Part shown: positions 22,811 through 33,330 of the stretch, piece by piece
Layout of the letters: the number at the start of each line of letters is the position of its first letter
How positions within the stretch are numbered: the stretch's first letter is position 1
Origin: Blasia pusilla
Taxonomy: Eukaryota; Marchantiophyta; Marchantiopsida; Blasiales
NCBI GenBank assembly: GCA_050084515.1
Contig: CM114274.1
Coordinates: 7,254,001-7,318,000 of the forward strand
Length of the DNA: 64,000 nt
Reading direction: 5' to 3'
The notes under the pieces: generated by a model
Seen by the model: the letters and a program-made list of their open reading frames with translations, nothing else
What the model was told of the DNA's origin: nothing
The model's database searches: none
Made by a program: the position numbers and the translations under genes

Positions 22811-24288
22811 CTGGGGCTAGATGGCATGGCGAGGTTGATGAGATGGTGCCAGGTTGGCATGCATTTGCCTTTTTATGTTGGTTAGGGGTGGACTCTAGTA
22901 TGGAGGACCACATGACATCTTATTCTAGTCAGAGGGTAGATGGCCAGCCTTCAGATCCTAAGGTTGGAGACGGTGGTACGGATCATCGTGATATTCATGA
23001 TGATGCATTGGTGTTGGAGTTCCTACGGACCAGTAGGGTGCCAGGCATAGTGAGTGCCAAGGAGCGAGACCGTGTTCTTCAACGTGCTAAGAGGTATCGA
23101 TTGGAGGAAACACATATTCTCCATATGTGGGAGGATGGTAGAGTACCAGTAGTGCCGCATTTGGCTCAGAGAGAGTGCATTGTGCGACATGCCCATGAGG
23201 AGTTGGGACATTTTGGGGTAAAGTATACGTATAGCTTACTCCTTGGTCAGTATTGGTGGCGTGGCATGCATACTTAGGTATAGCAGTTGGTGTCACGTTG
23301 TATGGTTTGTGACTGGGTGAGGGCATTATTCAATGCCCCTACACCACAGTTACACCCCTTGCCTATTATGGGGTTGGGTTACCGTTGGTGTGTGGACTTT
23401 GCGGGACCATTACCGTTGACTGTACGACATTATCGATATGTGTTGGTGATGGTGGAGCACTTCTCCAAGTGGATTGAGTCGGTGGCATTACTTGACAAGG
23501 CAAGTAAGGGAACGTATGCGTTTCTTGATAGAGTGCTTAGTCATTTTGGTGCACCAGCTAAAGTGTTGACCGACCAGGGTACAGAGTTTCAGGGTGAGTT
23601 TCACATCTTGTGTGACAAGACGTTGATTGATCATCGGACCACGTCTTGAGATCATCCATAGGCGGATGGTTTCGCTGAGCGTGTGGTTCAAACGGTGCAG
23701 AGGGCATTACGCAAGTATGGCCTATAGAAGGGGCATCTTGGAGATTGGGATATTCACTTGCTATGGTAAGCCATGGGGTATAGGTTCACTCGCCAAGCAT
23801 CCTTGGCTTCCTTCTCATCTTATTTTCTATTATACGGCCGAGATCTAGACTTTCCAGAAGCAATTCGTCGGGAGTCTAGTAAGGTGGTGAACCTTGACGA
23901 CCCAGAGATGTGGATGAGGGTATGTTCTCAGCGGGCAGAGCTCTTTCGGAGAGTTATGCCAACAACCTTTGAGAATCTTGCCATTGCTCAACACAGGGAT
24001 ATGTTGCGGTATGCAACCATTCGGGGTGGAGGTTATCGACCATCGATTCGTAGGTTCCATGTGGGGGACTATGTCTATTTGCAACAGATTGCACCGACAA
24101 CGTTGGATATGACAGCAGGCCACACTATTTTACGAGTGGGCGAGATGTTAGCTTCTGGAGTTCTCATGTTGGAGGGTCGTGATGGAGTTGTTTGGAAGGA
24201 CTATGTGCGTAATTGTGCGCCATGTCATCTTCCAAATGTGGATGGTACTGTTGACCCAAGCTTAACCATGATACGTGCTAGCTTGAGG
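22811..24288 (+). pseudogene. E1 integrase (H2C2 module and DDE core)
   Basis: Inserts the element DNA. The zinc module reads RHAHEELGHFGVKYTYSLL ... WWRGMHT and C-MVC (about 23160-23310), with two TAG stops at 23275-23283. The DDE core shows YRWCVDFAGPLPLT, the VLTDQGTEFQGEF block at about 23558-23604, and a later ADGFAERVVQTVQ block in another frame. A C-terminal VGDYVYLQQ strand resembles the GPY/F-type tail. The region runs directly into the PHD finger without a chromodomain. Stops include TGA at 23647-23649 (probable CGA) and TAG at about 23659 and 23726. Confidence 0.85.
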
Positions 24289-24429
24289 TGTATGTTATGT
24301 GGGTCTGTTGGTAACGCAACCCCTATATTGGCGTGTGATCGGTGTTCTAGGGGTTGGCACATGATGTGTTTGACTCCACGTATGGATGTTGTTCCTACAA
24401 GAAGGTGGATTTGTCCTCGATGTATTTAG
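24289..24429 (+). pseudogene. E1 C-terminal PHD finger
   Basis: The last 46 residues of the polyprotein fit the Cys4-His-Cys3 PHD pattern: C-x2-C (CMLC), C-x2-C (CDRC), SRGWH, MMC, then RRWICPRC with the diagnostic tryptophan two residues before the last pair. The frame is open to the stop TAG at 24427-24429. PHD fingers read the histone H3 tail (methylated or unmodified K4). Many plant gypsy elements carry a chromodomain at this place, so this is an alternative reader. This module is intact in E1 and recognisable in E2. Confidence 0.9.
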
Positions 24430-24590
24430 AAGTGGTAGATGACTTGATCTTTGCATGATATGGATTACAGATGTGCGACTAACGATGGGGAAACTTAGCA
24501 CCCGACCTTCTGATTCGTGCACCCACGAAGGTGTATAGCATGTAGTAGATGTATAGGACTACCTGGGAGTTAGAGGGACCTAACCGCCAG

Positions 24591-24602
24591 TTAGGGGGGC
24601 GA
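24591..24602 (+). promoter_or_regulatory. E1 polypurine tract
   Basis: TTAGGGGGGCGA lies directly before repeat B1, not before A2. E2 has CTAGGGGGGCAA in the same relation. A polypurine tract primes plus-strand DNA synthesis, so its place next to B1 implies that the plus strand starts at B. Confidence 0.7.
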
Positions 24603-24603
24603 G

Positions 24604-24707
24604 TTGTGGTACACTTGTGTTTGTGATGCTCTCGTTTATGTTATGCACGTAGGTGAGTATGGTATGCGAGCGATGTATGTTGTATCACGATGTGGATTCG
24701 CACGACA
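24604..24707 (+). repeat. E1 repeat B1
   Basis: TTGTGGTACACTTGTGTTTG ... GATTCGCACGACA, 104 bp. It is repeated as B2 at 25081-25185 at the right end of the element. Four bases (AAGC) separate it from A2. Confidence 0.9.
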
Positions 24708-24711
24708 AAGC

Positions 24712-25185
24712 TGTCATGACCATACGGATTATGTCGTAGAGTATAGTGTGCTAGTAGAGGCTGTACCTTATGTAGGGCCGTACTGTCTAGGTAGAGATGC
24801 GGTTTCATACATAGGGTTGGGGGTTACTCCGTTGAGGGTGACTTTTCCAGTAGGGCCCGCTCTTAGGTTGGAGGATATAGTGTGGAGTGCACTCAAAGAA
24901 CAGTTAGTTGTTTGAGTTGAGCTTGTTGCGTTGGGAGTTAACCTTGGTAGTGAGTAGAGCTCTTGGTTATGGTGGTTCCCACAAGCTTTGACGTGGATTC
25001 TCCCATTGTGGAGTGGGTTTGGCTCGATTGTATGTGATTCTATACGTGTTTTATGATAGTAGGTCTTTCACGAATTTCAGTTGTGGTACACTTGTGTTTG
25101 TGGATGCTCTCGTCTATGTTATGTATGTAGGTGAGTATGGTATATCAACGATGTATGTTGTATGACAATGTGGATTCGCACAATA
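24712..25185 (+). repeat. E1 repeats A2 + B2 (right end LTR)
   Basis: Full LTR of about 474 bp: A2 24712-25080 and B2 25081-25185. The end CGCACAATA replaces the CGCACGACA of B1 by two transitions. It is followed by the target duplication TACA. The same A+B order occurs as a solo LTR at 49793-50195 (reverse strand). Confidence 0.9.
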
Positions 25186-25189
25186 TACA

Positions 25190-25635
25190 ACTCCATGATA
25201 TCCTTTACGAATAAGTAGGATGGCCAATTTCATATACAAAAAAGTAATAATACCAAAAAATTCAAGAAAAGAACCCTCAAATAAAATGAACAGAAATGAA
25301 CAAAATCTAACCACCAGGTTTTGAGACACCCGGATCAGAAGAGAAAGTGTGTTTGCTTCATCGAACATTGTAAGGAAAATAGTTATCAAATTAAAAAATC
25401 TTACGATATTAGAAGTTAAGGAATACACACCTTTTTGATCCATGCCATGTCTCTCAGATTTTGATGGATTTCCAGCACCAAACTCTTCAAAGGTTTTGTC
25501 AAAAGACTTATCACACACTTCTCTTCTCAATTATAGGACACATTTAAGAACGACTAGCTAGTGCCCATAACATCATTAAAGAAGAGTGCTCCTTGCACCC
25601 TCTCTTTATATAAATTATACGGAACTAAGTTAGTA
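25190..25635. other. Spacer between E1 and E2
   Basis: About 450 bases of AT-rich DNA. Its minus strand is open for 138 codons (25530-25114, partly inside B2) without a recognisable domain. No gene is called. Confidence 0.4.
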
Positions 25636-25639
25636 GAGG

Positions 25640-26157
25640 TGTCACGTCTTTTAGGATAGATCGGTGAGATCTAGTAGAGCGCCTTTGTGAGTATTGGAGG
25701 ATAGGCTCAGTAGGTCGAGGATGACGTGTTAAGGCCCCGGGATACCTGAGAGAGCAAGTTTCCCTTTTGTTTCGGCTCATTTGGAGCCATATTGAAGAAC
25801 TTACTATTTTAGGTGAGTACCATTTTGAGTATATGATCAACTTTCTATTTTTTGTAAGTGGCCCTTGACCTCCTACATCAGGTCAAGAGCCAAGGAGGTG
25901 ACTTGGGAGCATAGGTTACCATGGAGAGAGCTTGGGAGAGGGGATGGGTATACCTCAAGGAGAGAGAGTTTGAGAGCTCATTCTCTCTTTGTTGAACTTC
26001 TTGGCATGAGGCGGTAGAGCTATGGTCTTGCTTGCCTTGTGTGTGTAACCCAAGACTCTCATTAGGAGAGTGGGTTTGGTTTGACATTGAGAGATACATG
26101 TGAGAGTGCACACATGTGAGAACTATGGTGTTGTGAGAGAGATTGGATCTTATTTTA
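25640..26157 (+). repeat. E2 repeat A1 (left end)
   Basis: 518 bp from TGTCACGTCTTTTAGG to GATCTTATTTTA, nearly identical to A2 at 35275-35791. The following base run (CAAAGAGAG) is leader, not B. Confidence 0.9.
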
Positions 26158-27782
26158 CAAAGAGAGAATGAGTGAGTGAGAGAGCTTCATGGGAGAGCTC
26201 GGTGGTTGCTCAATATTTGGTGCAGGTTGGGGGACAGTGTTCCTTGCTTCATGGCTTATGGGAGTGCTCACCGGAGCAAGAGCCGTGCGAGTTTACGGTT
26301 TTGCTTTGCTGATTTTTTGTACGGGAGAGTGGCATGCGGAAGCGCTGCCAAATTTTCGATAGGAATTGAGTATGGGGGCAGATTGGTCCATGCCAGTGCT
26401 TTTGGGAGCACCATATAGCTTGCTGATTTGTGTTCTCATAGGTTTTACATATTCATTGGGAGAAATCACCGCAGAAGCGCTTCCAAATTTTGTGTACAAG
26501 AAAGAGACATTGGGCTTTACAATATTTCTTGTCAGTTTTTACTGGAATGTTTGATTCAAAATATTTTTTGATGTCATCGTATATTGTGAAGCTAGGCACG
26601 TTGTGCAACAAACAATGCACAATTTGGAGTTGCGAGAAAAAAAGTTATGGTAAATCCTGTAAAACTGCCATTACCAGGCAATTTTTAGGGTTAAATTGTT
26701 CAAACCCCTAAACTAGCCACCGTGCCGGCGGCGGCCATCACCATCATAGTCACCATCAACGTTCCGCTATCACTGTTGATGGTCACCCATCACCATCAAT
26801 GGTCAACCGTCCTCTGTCCATCGTCGGGCGCTGCCGTCGCCTAGCACTGCTTACAGCCACGTTCGGTCGTTGTCCACCCTTTGGTTGCCATTGCCGCCAT
26901 TACGGAGTGGAGGATCTTCCACGACCACCATTGATTCCTTGACTTACGCCGCCATTACGTACTTTAGTTTGGTCACCATCGTCATCGCAGTTTTGTCATC
27001 AACCAGTGATGGCATGTGATCTCGGGTTACGGTGTTTGAGTTTTCATTTCATGTTGCTATGTTGTGATTGGTAGCCGCTCAACGACGATCAAGTACCGTG
27101 CCGTGACGCCCGTAGCCGCAACGCGCCACTGATTACCGCGTCGTGTCGCTTGTGGCCGCACCGCATTGTCTCAATCGCGGAGCCGCTCCTTCACTAAGGA
27201 GCAGATCGTGTGAATTGCTGATTGAGTAGGGTATGCCGCGAAGTGCCGCACCCCATTCCCGAGTGTCGTGTCGTTTGTAGCCGTTTTGTGCCGCTGGTGT
27301 CACACGGGACCGCTAAACCTACATTGTATATTGAGGAGGTTTGAGCAGCGTCAATACGAGAGGAGTATGACTTATTGATTGGAGGAGTTGTCTTCACGAC
27401 CGAGTTGGGGTTGAGATTTGCAGTTGTCGAGGAGCGACGTCGACATTATTGTTAGGTTACCCATTATGGTCTCTTACCTTGCACGTGTGAGAGATTTCCG
27501 GATATTAGGAAGTTATTTGGGATATTGGATTTCGTGTTGATGCTGAGAGCATCAATGATGAATGGGTTAAGGGGACATACATCTGTCTGGGATGTTCGGA
27601 GGTGAGGATGGTTTATCGATGAGATGATAGATCACTTGATTTGCCGGACTGTGCCGCTTGTTTCCGCACAACACACTTCTCAGTGAGAGAGTGCAGATTG
27701 AGTGCCGCATGTTTAGTTTTAGTGATTGAGGGATTACTTGCAAGATTGAGAGTGATCGTATGAGAGGGGCACGAGGGCCATC
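26158..27782 (+). other. E2 leader region
   Basis: About 1.6 kb before gag with no coding domain. The part 26720-27360 is rich in CCATCACC and GCCGC words (low-complexity, GC-rich). Confidence 0.6.
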
Positions 27783-29070
27783 ATGGCGTCCTTTTGGGAT
27801 TTTGAGAGGCGAGGTAGTGGACTTGAGAGTAGCTCTGGAGGGTTCACCCGGAGTGGTGCGAGGTTTCGAGGGTCTCCACGTGAGAGACCACCTTGATCTC
27901 CTTATGTGTTGTCTTGAGACAAGGAGGAGTGTGTAGAGGATTTTGTTAGTGATCCACCGTACACATTGAGTGGTCCTACCAGTTGGGCGTATGAGATGGA
28001 CGACCGGGGTAGAGGACCGCGTAGGTTTTCGGGTGCTGTAGGCACTATAGAGCTACACAACTTCATTGCGGAGTTTAGGAGTTGGTGTGACTCACAGCGG
28101 GCTAAGAACTCTAGAGAGTTCAACCCGTTTAGAGCATGAAATGGTATGTTTCAACATTTAGAGGGGGCGCCCATGGAGGATTACCATGAGTTCTCCCACA
28201 GATATGCCCAGGAGATTGAGGCATAGCGACTCTACTATGTGTTATGGACGGAGCCAGTCCCAAATGAGGAGGAGGAGTTAGGAGAGGCTACTTCCTCTTC
28301 CACTAGTGATGTTTTAGGAGGGGTCACTTGCATTGAAGCAGTTGCACCGTCTAGTCGGGTTCGTCCCAGGTTCAACCTTGTGGTTGAGTTCTTTGTTGAG
28401 TTGAGGGCGAGCTACCAAGGGGTACGGACGGAGAAGTTGCAGAGCATCCACGACTTCTAGAGGCGCCCTGGTGAGAGTTTGCATGAAGCTTACACTCGCT
28501 TGCACCGATTGATCAACGTCACTCAGGGGTGACTGAGCCTCACGCTATCTAGTCATGGTACGCGATGCTGGACCGGACCCTACGGACATGGGTGTGGGAG
28601 GGGGTGCTTCTTATGATAACCTCCATTATGTTGAGAGATTTTTTTAGGACCGTCGAGAATGTTGAGTGCAACATGGCGGAGGAGAGCGTAGCCACCATGG
28701 GTTCTGGGCGAGAGCTGTCATGATTTCCTGCACCACTAGTGCAGCAACGTGGACTCCAAGATAGATCGAGTGTGGCACCATGAACTTAGGGAGGATACCG
28801 GGAGGCCGTGCCACAGAGACCTGCATCTTCATATGCGGCTCAGTAGTAGTCGCCTACGATTACTTGTTGGTCATGTGGTGGAGCCCATCATCAGCGTGAT
28901 TACACTCGTCAGGGTCATGGACGTGTGCCTCAGCATGGAGGAGGAGATGGTGCTGCACCAGGAGGTTATCAGTGTGACTATTGTCAAAGATATGGTCACA
29001 CACGTGCCTGGTATTTCAGTTTACACCCTGAGTTACGTTCGGACTAAGGGCCAGAGAGGGCACCAGAGCG
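27783..29070 (+). pseudogene. E2 gag with two CCHC zinc knuckles
   Basis: Starts at an ATG (27783, MASFWDFERR) in frame with the capsid block GTIELHNFIAEFRSWCDSQ at 28041 and with GESLHEAYTRLHRLINVTQG. Stops lie at the EIEA-stop (TAG) and HDF-stop (TAG) positions, with a TGA where E1 has tryptophan. The knuckles CWSCGGAHHQRDY and CDYCQRYGHTRAW each lack the last Cys. Several frame changes follow 28530. Confidence 0.8.
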
Positions 29071-30690
29071 AGTAGCCAGTCTGGGTGGGCCTATAGATCA
29101 TGCACCTGATGGCTCTGTTGGGAGACGAGGAGCTAGAGTTGCTCAACAGGATGGTGGAGCTACCCAAGGAGGAGGTAGAGTCCCACCACCTAGACCCGTC
29201 GAGGGAGATGCCATGCGTGAGGTTGGGATGGCTGCTCAGATACAGGAGTAGATTAACGCTATGGCGTTGAGGTTACCCGATGCCGGATCCATGGCATCGA
29301 CATCATATGGAGCAACTAGAGATATGGAGGATCTTGGTTGGATGTGCGGGGTTGCCCAGATGGAGGCCGTCGCAGTTGTGACGTATGGAGCAGCCGTAGA
29401 GTTGGATCCACAGCGAGGGAAAGCCAAGAAACACACCAAGCTTCCTCAGTCTTTCACGTTGTCCGAGGTGATGAGGACCCTATCGATGGGTCATGATTAG
29501 AGTTCTTGGAGAGTTGGTGATGTTATTGGTGTGCAGGCACGGAGGGCAATGGGAGAAACGAGTACAACGACTCCTATTGTTGATGCTCAGGAGGAGCATG
29601 TGTCAAGTACGATGTTGGGGGCGGCCACGATGGTGTACCATGCTCCACTATTTTCTGCTTCTGATGTTATAACATTGGAAGGTACGCTCGCCGAGGTGTT
29701 CCGGTTGGCCGCTACGCTATGTGAGCGTGGAGTTGGAGTTCTTGCATCACGTTCAGAGGTGATTGTAGAGGAGGTCATGGACCTGCCCTTGGAGCTGATG
29801 CTCGGGCCATCCACGTCAGATTCATGGTAGGCTGCGGCTGCTAGGATGGCGGAGATGCCCACTAGACCCGCGAAAGAGCGTGCCATGGCTTCTCTTGGTG
29901 TTGTGTTGTTGGATAACTGGCGAGAGATCTTCTAGTTGGTCACTCTTGGAGGTAGAGCTTTTAGTCCGCATTGCGTCTTGTTGGATTCACGATCGCAACC
30001 CCTGATGTTGGGGAAAGCATCATTCAGAGGATTGGGCTTGACGAGAGCTGATGTGGAGCGTTGTCTATTTCGGACACGGACATCCTTAGGTGGAGCGAGT
30101 ACCATACAGTATGTCACCCAACATGAGGTCGTGGTGAGGATTCACGCGGGATATCCTACGTATGAGTTCGTGGTGCGAGCCAAGGCAATAGTGACTAAAG
30201 CAGAGTGCTATGACGTCTTGGTTGGTGGAGCAGTGTTATAACTGATGGGGTTTTCCCTGGATTACTAGGAGAAGTCAGCATCCTACATACCAAGATGGCA
30301 ATCAGGTGATGGGCTCCTTAGCTCATTACCCGTTTGTTTCACAGGTGCAGCGATCGAGCGACGGCCGTGAGAGATGGCGACCTTAGCAGCATTTAGCAGT
30401 GCCATCACTTGGCCCTGTGATTTGATTGAGGGACATGTCCATGTAGAGGATACTCTTGTTCCTGACATTTCTATGCAGAGGAGTGTCATGGTAGCCACAT
30501 CAGTGCGTGGAGGAGAGGTGCCGCTTTGGGGCTTGACTGAGGAGCTTCAACACTTAGCCATTGAGCATGTGTAGACCGCGGGGAGCAAGACGTTTGCACC
30601 AGAGTGTGACGGGTCAAAGGAACCCCAAGTAGGCACGAGAGCTCCTATGACCCCTTTGGACACCACCCCCAATTGTGTGGTGCATCCAAG
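29071..30690 (+). pseudogene. E2 spacer and aspartic protease
   Basis: The spacer has blocks shared with E1 (ELDPQRGKA, LPQSFTLSEVMRT). The protease block at 29936-30260 reads VLLDSRSQPLMLGKASFRGL ... YDVLVGGAVL. The active-site glycine is changed to Arg. The downstream linker (30374-30690) matches that of E1, ending TPLDTTP. Confidence 0.75.
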
Positions 30691-31600
30691 AGAAGGGTAT
30701 TCGGGTGTTGGATCTCTTTGGAGGGATCAGCACTGGGTTAGCTGTTATTTTGCACGCTGGAGTGCGCATGCAGCAATACCTATATGTGGAGATTGGTGAT
30801 GTTGCGAGGGGCGATTCACTTCACCATGTGGTGCAATTACGCCTATATTTTCCCGACTTGTTGTTTGCGTCCGTCATTTAGAGTTACAAGAGTTCCCTAC
30901 CGCGGGACATTACATTGTTGGGGGCGTAGGACTTGGAGCAAGTAGGGACCATAGACTTGGTCATTGCTAGTTAGCCATGTTAGGGCCAGTTGAGTCCTGG
31001 ACGAGATAGCGGATTAGCTGACTCTTAGTCCATGTTGTTTTGGGAGATGATGCGGATCTTGCGACACTTGTAGGAGCATAAGTCTTGTCCTCCACCCTAC
31101 ATTCTGGAGAATGTACCGATTTTTTGCGATTCGAGGTTCCTTGTGGTGACAAGTGCACATCAAGTACGCGCATGGATCGGCCCGGCAATTTTGTTGGATG
31201 CGGTGAGTGTGGGTTCACGAGCACATCGCCCCGTCTTTGGTGGACCAACTTGGTACCACAAGAGGTATTGCGGAGGGCATATGCGAGAGTAGAGAGCCCC
31301 TCCGATTTGTTGGTGGATTCTATATTGGATCCGGGCCGTCAATCACAGGCAGTGAGGCTAGATGATCGATCGCCGTTGACTGTGGTCAACAGGATTGGCA
31401 GGCCACAAGCAGCCTTTCCCACATTGGTGAGTTTTCCCGCTTCCTATGCATTCAAGGAGGCCAGACTTGGCTTGGTTTGGGATGACCAAGTATAGAGGTT
31501 GGTGGAGCCCAACGCCGATGAACGAGAGCGAGCGATGGACCTGAACTCCTTGACATGAATTTTCAACTTAGGAGTGGCTGCGTAGCGTCATTTGAGGATG
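30691..31600 (+). pseudogene. E2 C5 cytosine DNA methyltransferase domain
   Basis: Homologous to the E1 domain: motif I VLDLFGGISTGLAVILHAG (about 30706); motif IV as IAS-stop-PC-stop-GQ near 30970; motif VI YILENVP near 31100; motif VIII GSRAHRP followed in the next frame by LWWTNLVPQ; then DRSPLTVVNRIGRPQ and NADERERA directly joined to MDLNSL. The join lacks about 73 bases present in E1 between two ATGG words, a deletion that removes the end of motif IX and the start of motif X. The seven in-frame stops I count are all TAG. Where E1 can be compared they replace Gln (CAG) or Trp (TGG). Confidence 0.88.
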
Positions 31601-31879
31601 CAACATATCACAATTGTTGGGTTGGTGAGCCCCATGCCTACCGAGACGATTGAGGAAGTGGTTGGGGATGAGACCCGAGGAGATCGACACACCAAGAATG
31701 ATCGGGAGAGACACCCTTGGATTTCTTGGGATGTTTTTGCAGGTCCGCTAGGAGATGATAGCCACAACATCGAGCGTGGTTCTGGATATTGCATGTGGAG
31801 AGGAGAGTTATATTGTCCAAGACGAGGTTGCACCATAGCAACCATCGACATCCGCGGTGGAGAGTCCTACCGTAGTCAC

Positions 31880-33330
31880 GATGGAGACTTGGGAGCTAGA
31901 TATGGGCCCTAAGATGACAGAAGAAGAGCGGCGTAAAATACACCAATTCTTTAGGAGTTATGAGAGTTGTTTTTCATTTAGTATGCATGATTTGGGTACG
32001 ATCAAGGATCCAGGGATCCGCATTGAGTTGTCGAGTGACATGCCGATCTTTTGACGACCCTACAGGTACAATGACATGGGGGGGGCTCTGATTCAAAGTA
32101 GGAGCCAAGTCTTGGTTGGAGCACGACTAGTGGAGATGTCGCATGGAGAGTATGCATCTGCCATTGTCATGCCCGCCAAAAAGGATGTGCATGGCAACTA
32201 GATGGATAGGCCGATGTGTGGAGATTACCGACCAACCTATCAATCGGTAGACAAAGTCCGATAGGTATGCCATGGCCACCCCTCAGGAGATCTTTGATGC
32301 GATTGGGCATGCAAAGGTCTTCAATTCATTGGATTTGCGAGCCAGATACCATCACTTGCCTATCAGATTGGAGGACAGGCAGAAGACGACATTTTGGGGC
32401 ATCGATCCTCATGGGAAGGATTGTTTGTACTAGTGGAGTTTCTTACCATTCACATTAAAGAACGCCCTCGACTGAGTTTCACAGGGTCATGGATAGGATC
32501 TTGGCAGGTCTGGATTTTGCTAGATGTTATGTTGATGACATCGTGATCTTTAGCGCCTGGGTTGAGGAGCATGAGTGACATGTAGAGGAGATGTTTCGAT
32601 GATTGTAGTTACATGGGCTCAAGCTACATCCAGGCAAGTGCAAGTTCTTCTACAACCAGATTGAGTACTTGGGTCATACAATATACCCAGAGGACCTTGG
32701 TGTGCAACAGACTAAGGTAGAGGCTATTTCACGCATTCCACACCCTACAGATGTGAGTCAAGTTCGTGCATTCATGGGATTGGCAAACTTCTATCAACGA
32801 TACGTCAAGGGTTTTAGTTCGATTGCGAAGCCGCTAACCTTGCTGACCAAGGTGGATCAAAAGGGGCACTAAGGAGATAAGCAAGAGAGAGCATTTCAGA
32901 TGCTCAAGAATAGATTGACTTCCGTGCCCATATTGAGGAGACCGATCAGAGGGCGTCCTTTTCCCGTTGCAAACCGATTGGAGGATGTTGGGGCTTGGAG
33001 CCGTGCTCACCCAACATAACGATGATGGTAGAGAGTTTGTGGTGGCTTACGCTAATCGCTCAAACAAAGCTGCACGGCTGAAGTATAGCTCGTATGAGGA
33101 TGAGTGCTTGGTTGCAGTATGGGCTGTCACACATTTCAAATGTTATCTATTCGACAATCCCTTTACCATCATTATTGATCATCAGCCACTTAAGTGGTTG
33201 ATGGAGTCCGACAAGCTTACAAGGAAGCTTGCGAGGTGGGCTCTTTTGTTGCAGGAGTATGACTTCCAGGTGGTGCATAGACCTGGGGCGCTCAACCAGG
33301 ATGCAGATGGTTTGAGCCGTAACCCATGCC
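31880..33330 (+). pseudogene. E2 reverse transcriptase and RNase H
   Basis: Starts near ETWELDMGPKMTEEERRK. RT shows DRILAGLDFARCYVDD (YVDD at 32528-32539), KCKFFYNQIEYLGHTIYPE and VRAFMGLANFYQRYVKGFSS without the insertion seen in E1. The RNase H block runs LGLGAVLTQ, YSSYEDECLVAVWAVTHFK, DHQPLKWLMESDKLTRKLAR and HRPGALNQDADGLSRNP in one frame at 32967-33330. TGA, TAG and TAA stops lie at about 32575-32600 and 32870. Confidence 0.88.

Larger units (their letters stand above)
14101..25185 (+). mobile_element. E1: Ty3/gypsy element with cytosine methyltransferase, PHD finger and split direct repeats
   Basis: Full-length but decayed element bounded by a 4-bp target duplication TACA (14097-14100 and 25186-25189). 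Order: repeat A1, leader, gag, protease, C5 methyltransferase, reverse transcriptase and RNase H (interrupted by a solo LTR at 20964-22249), integrase, PHD finger, polypurine tract, B1, A2, B2. The polyprotein frame is broken by several frameshifts and by stops, mostly TAG. Protease-RT-RNase H-integrase order and the H2C2/DDE integrase make this Ty3/gypsy. The methyltransferase lies between protease and reverse transcriptase. I see no standard tRNA-Met primer site after A1. E2 at 25640-35918 has the same plan but different repeats. Confidence 0.9.

Noticed and set aside
26720-27360. GC-rich leader of E2 as a separate gene or satellite
   Set aside because: It lies inside the element between A1 and gag, and has no consistent repeat unit or frame.
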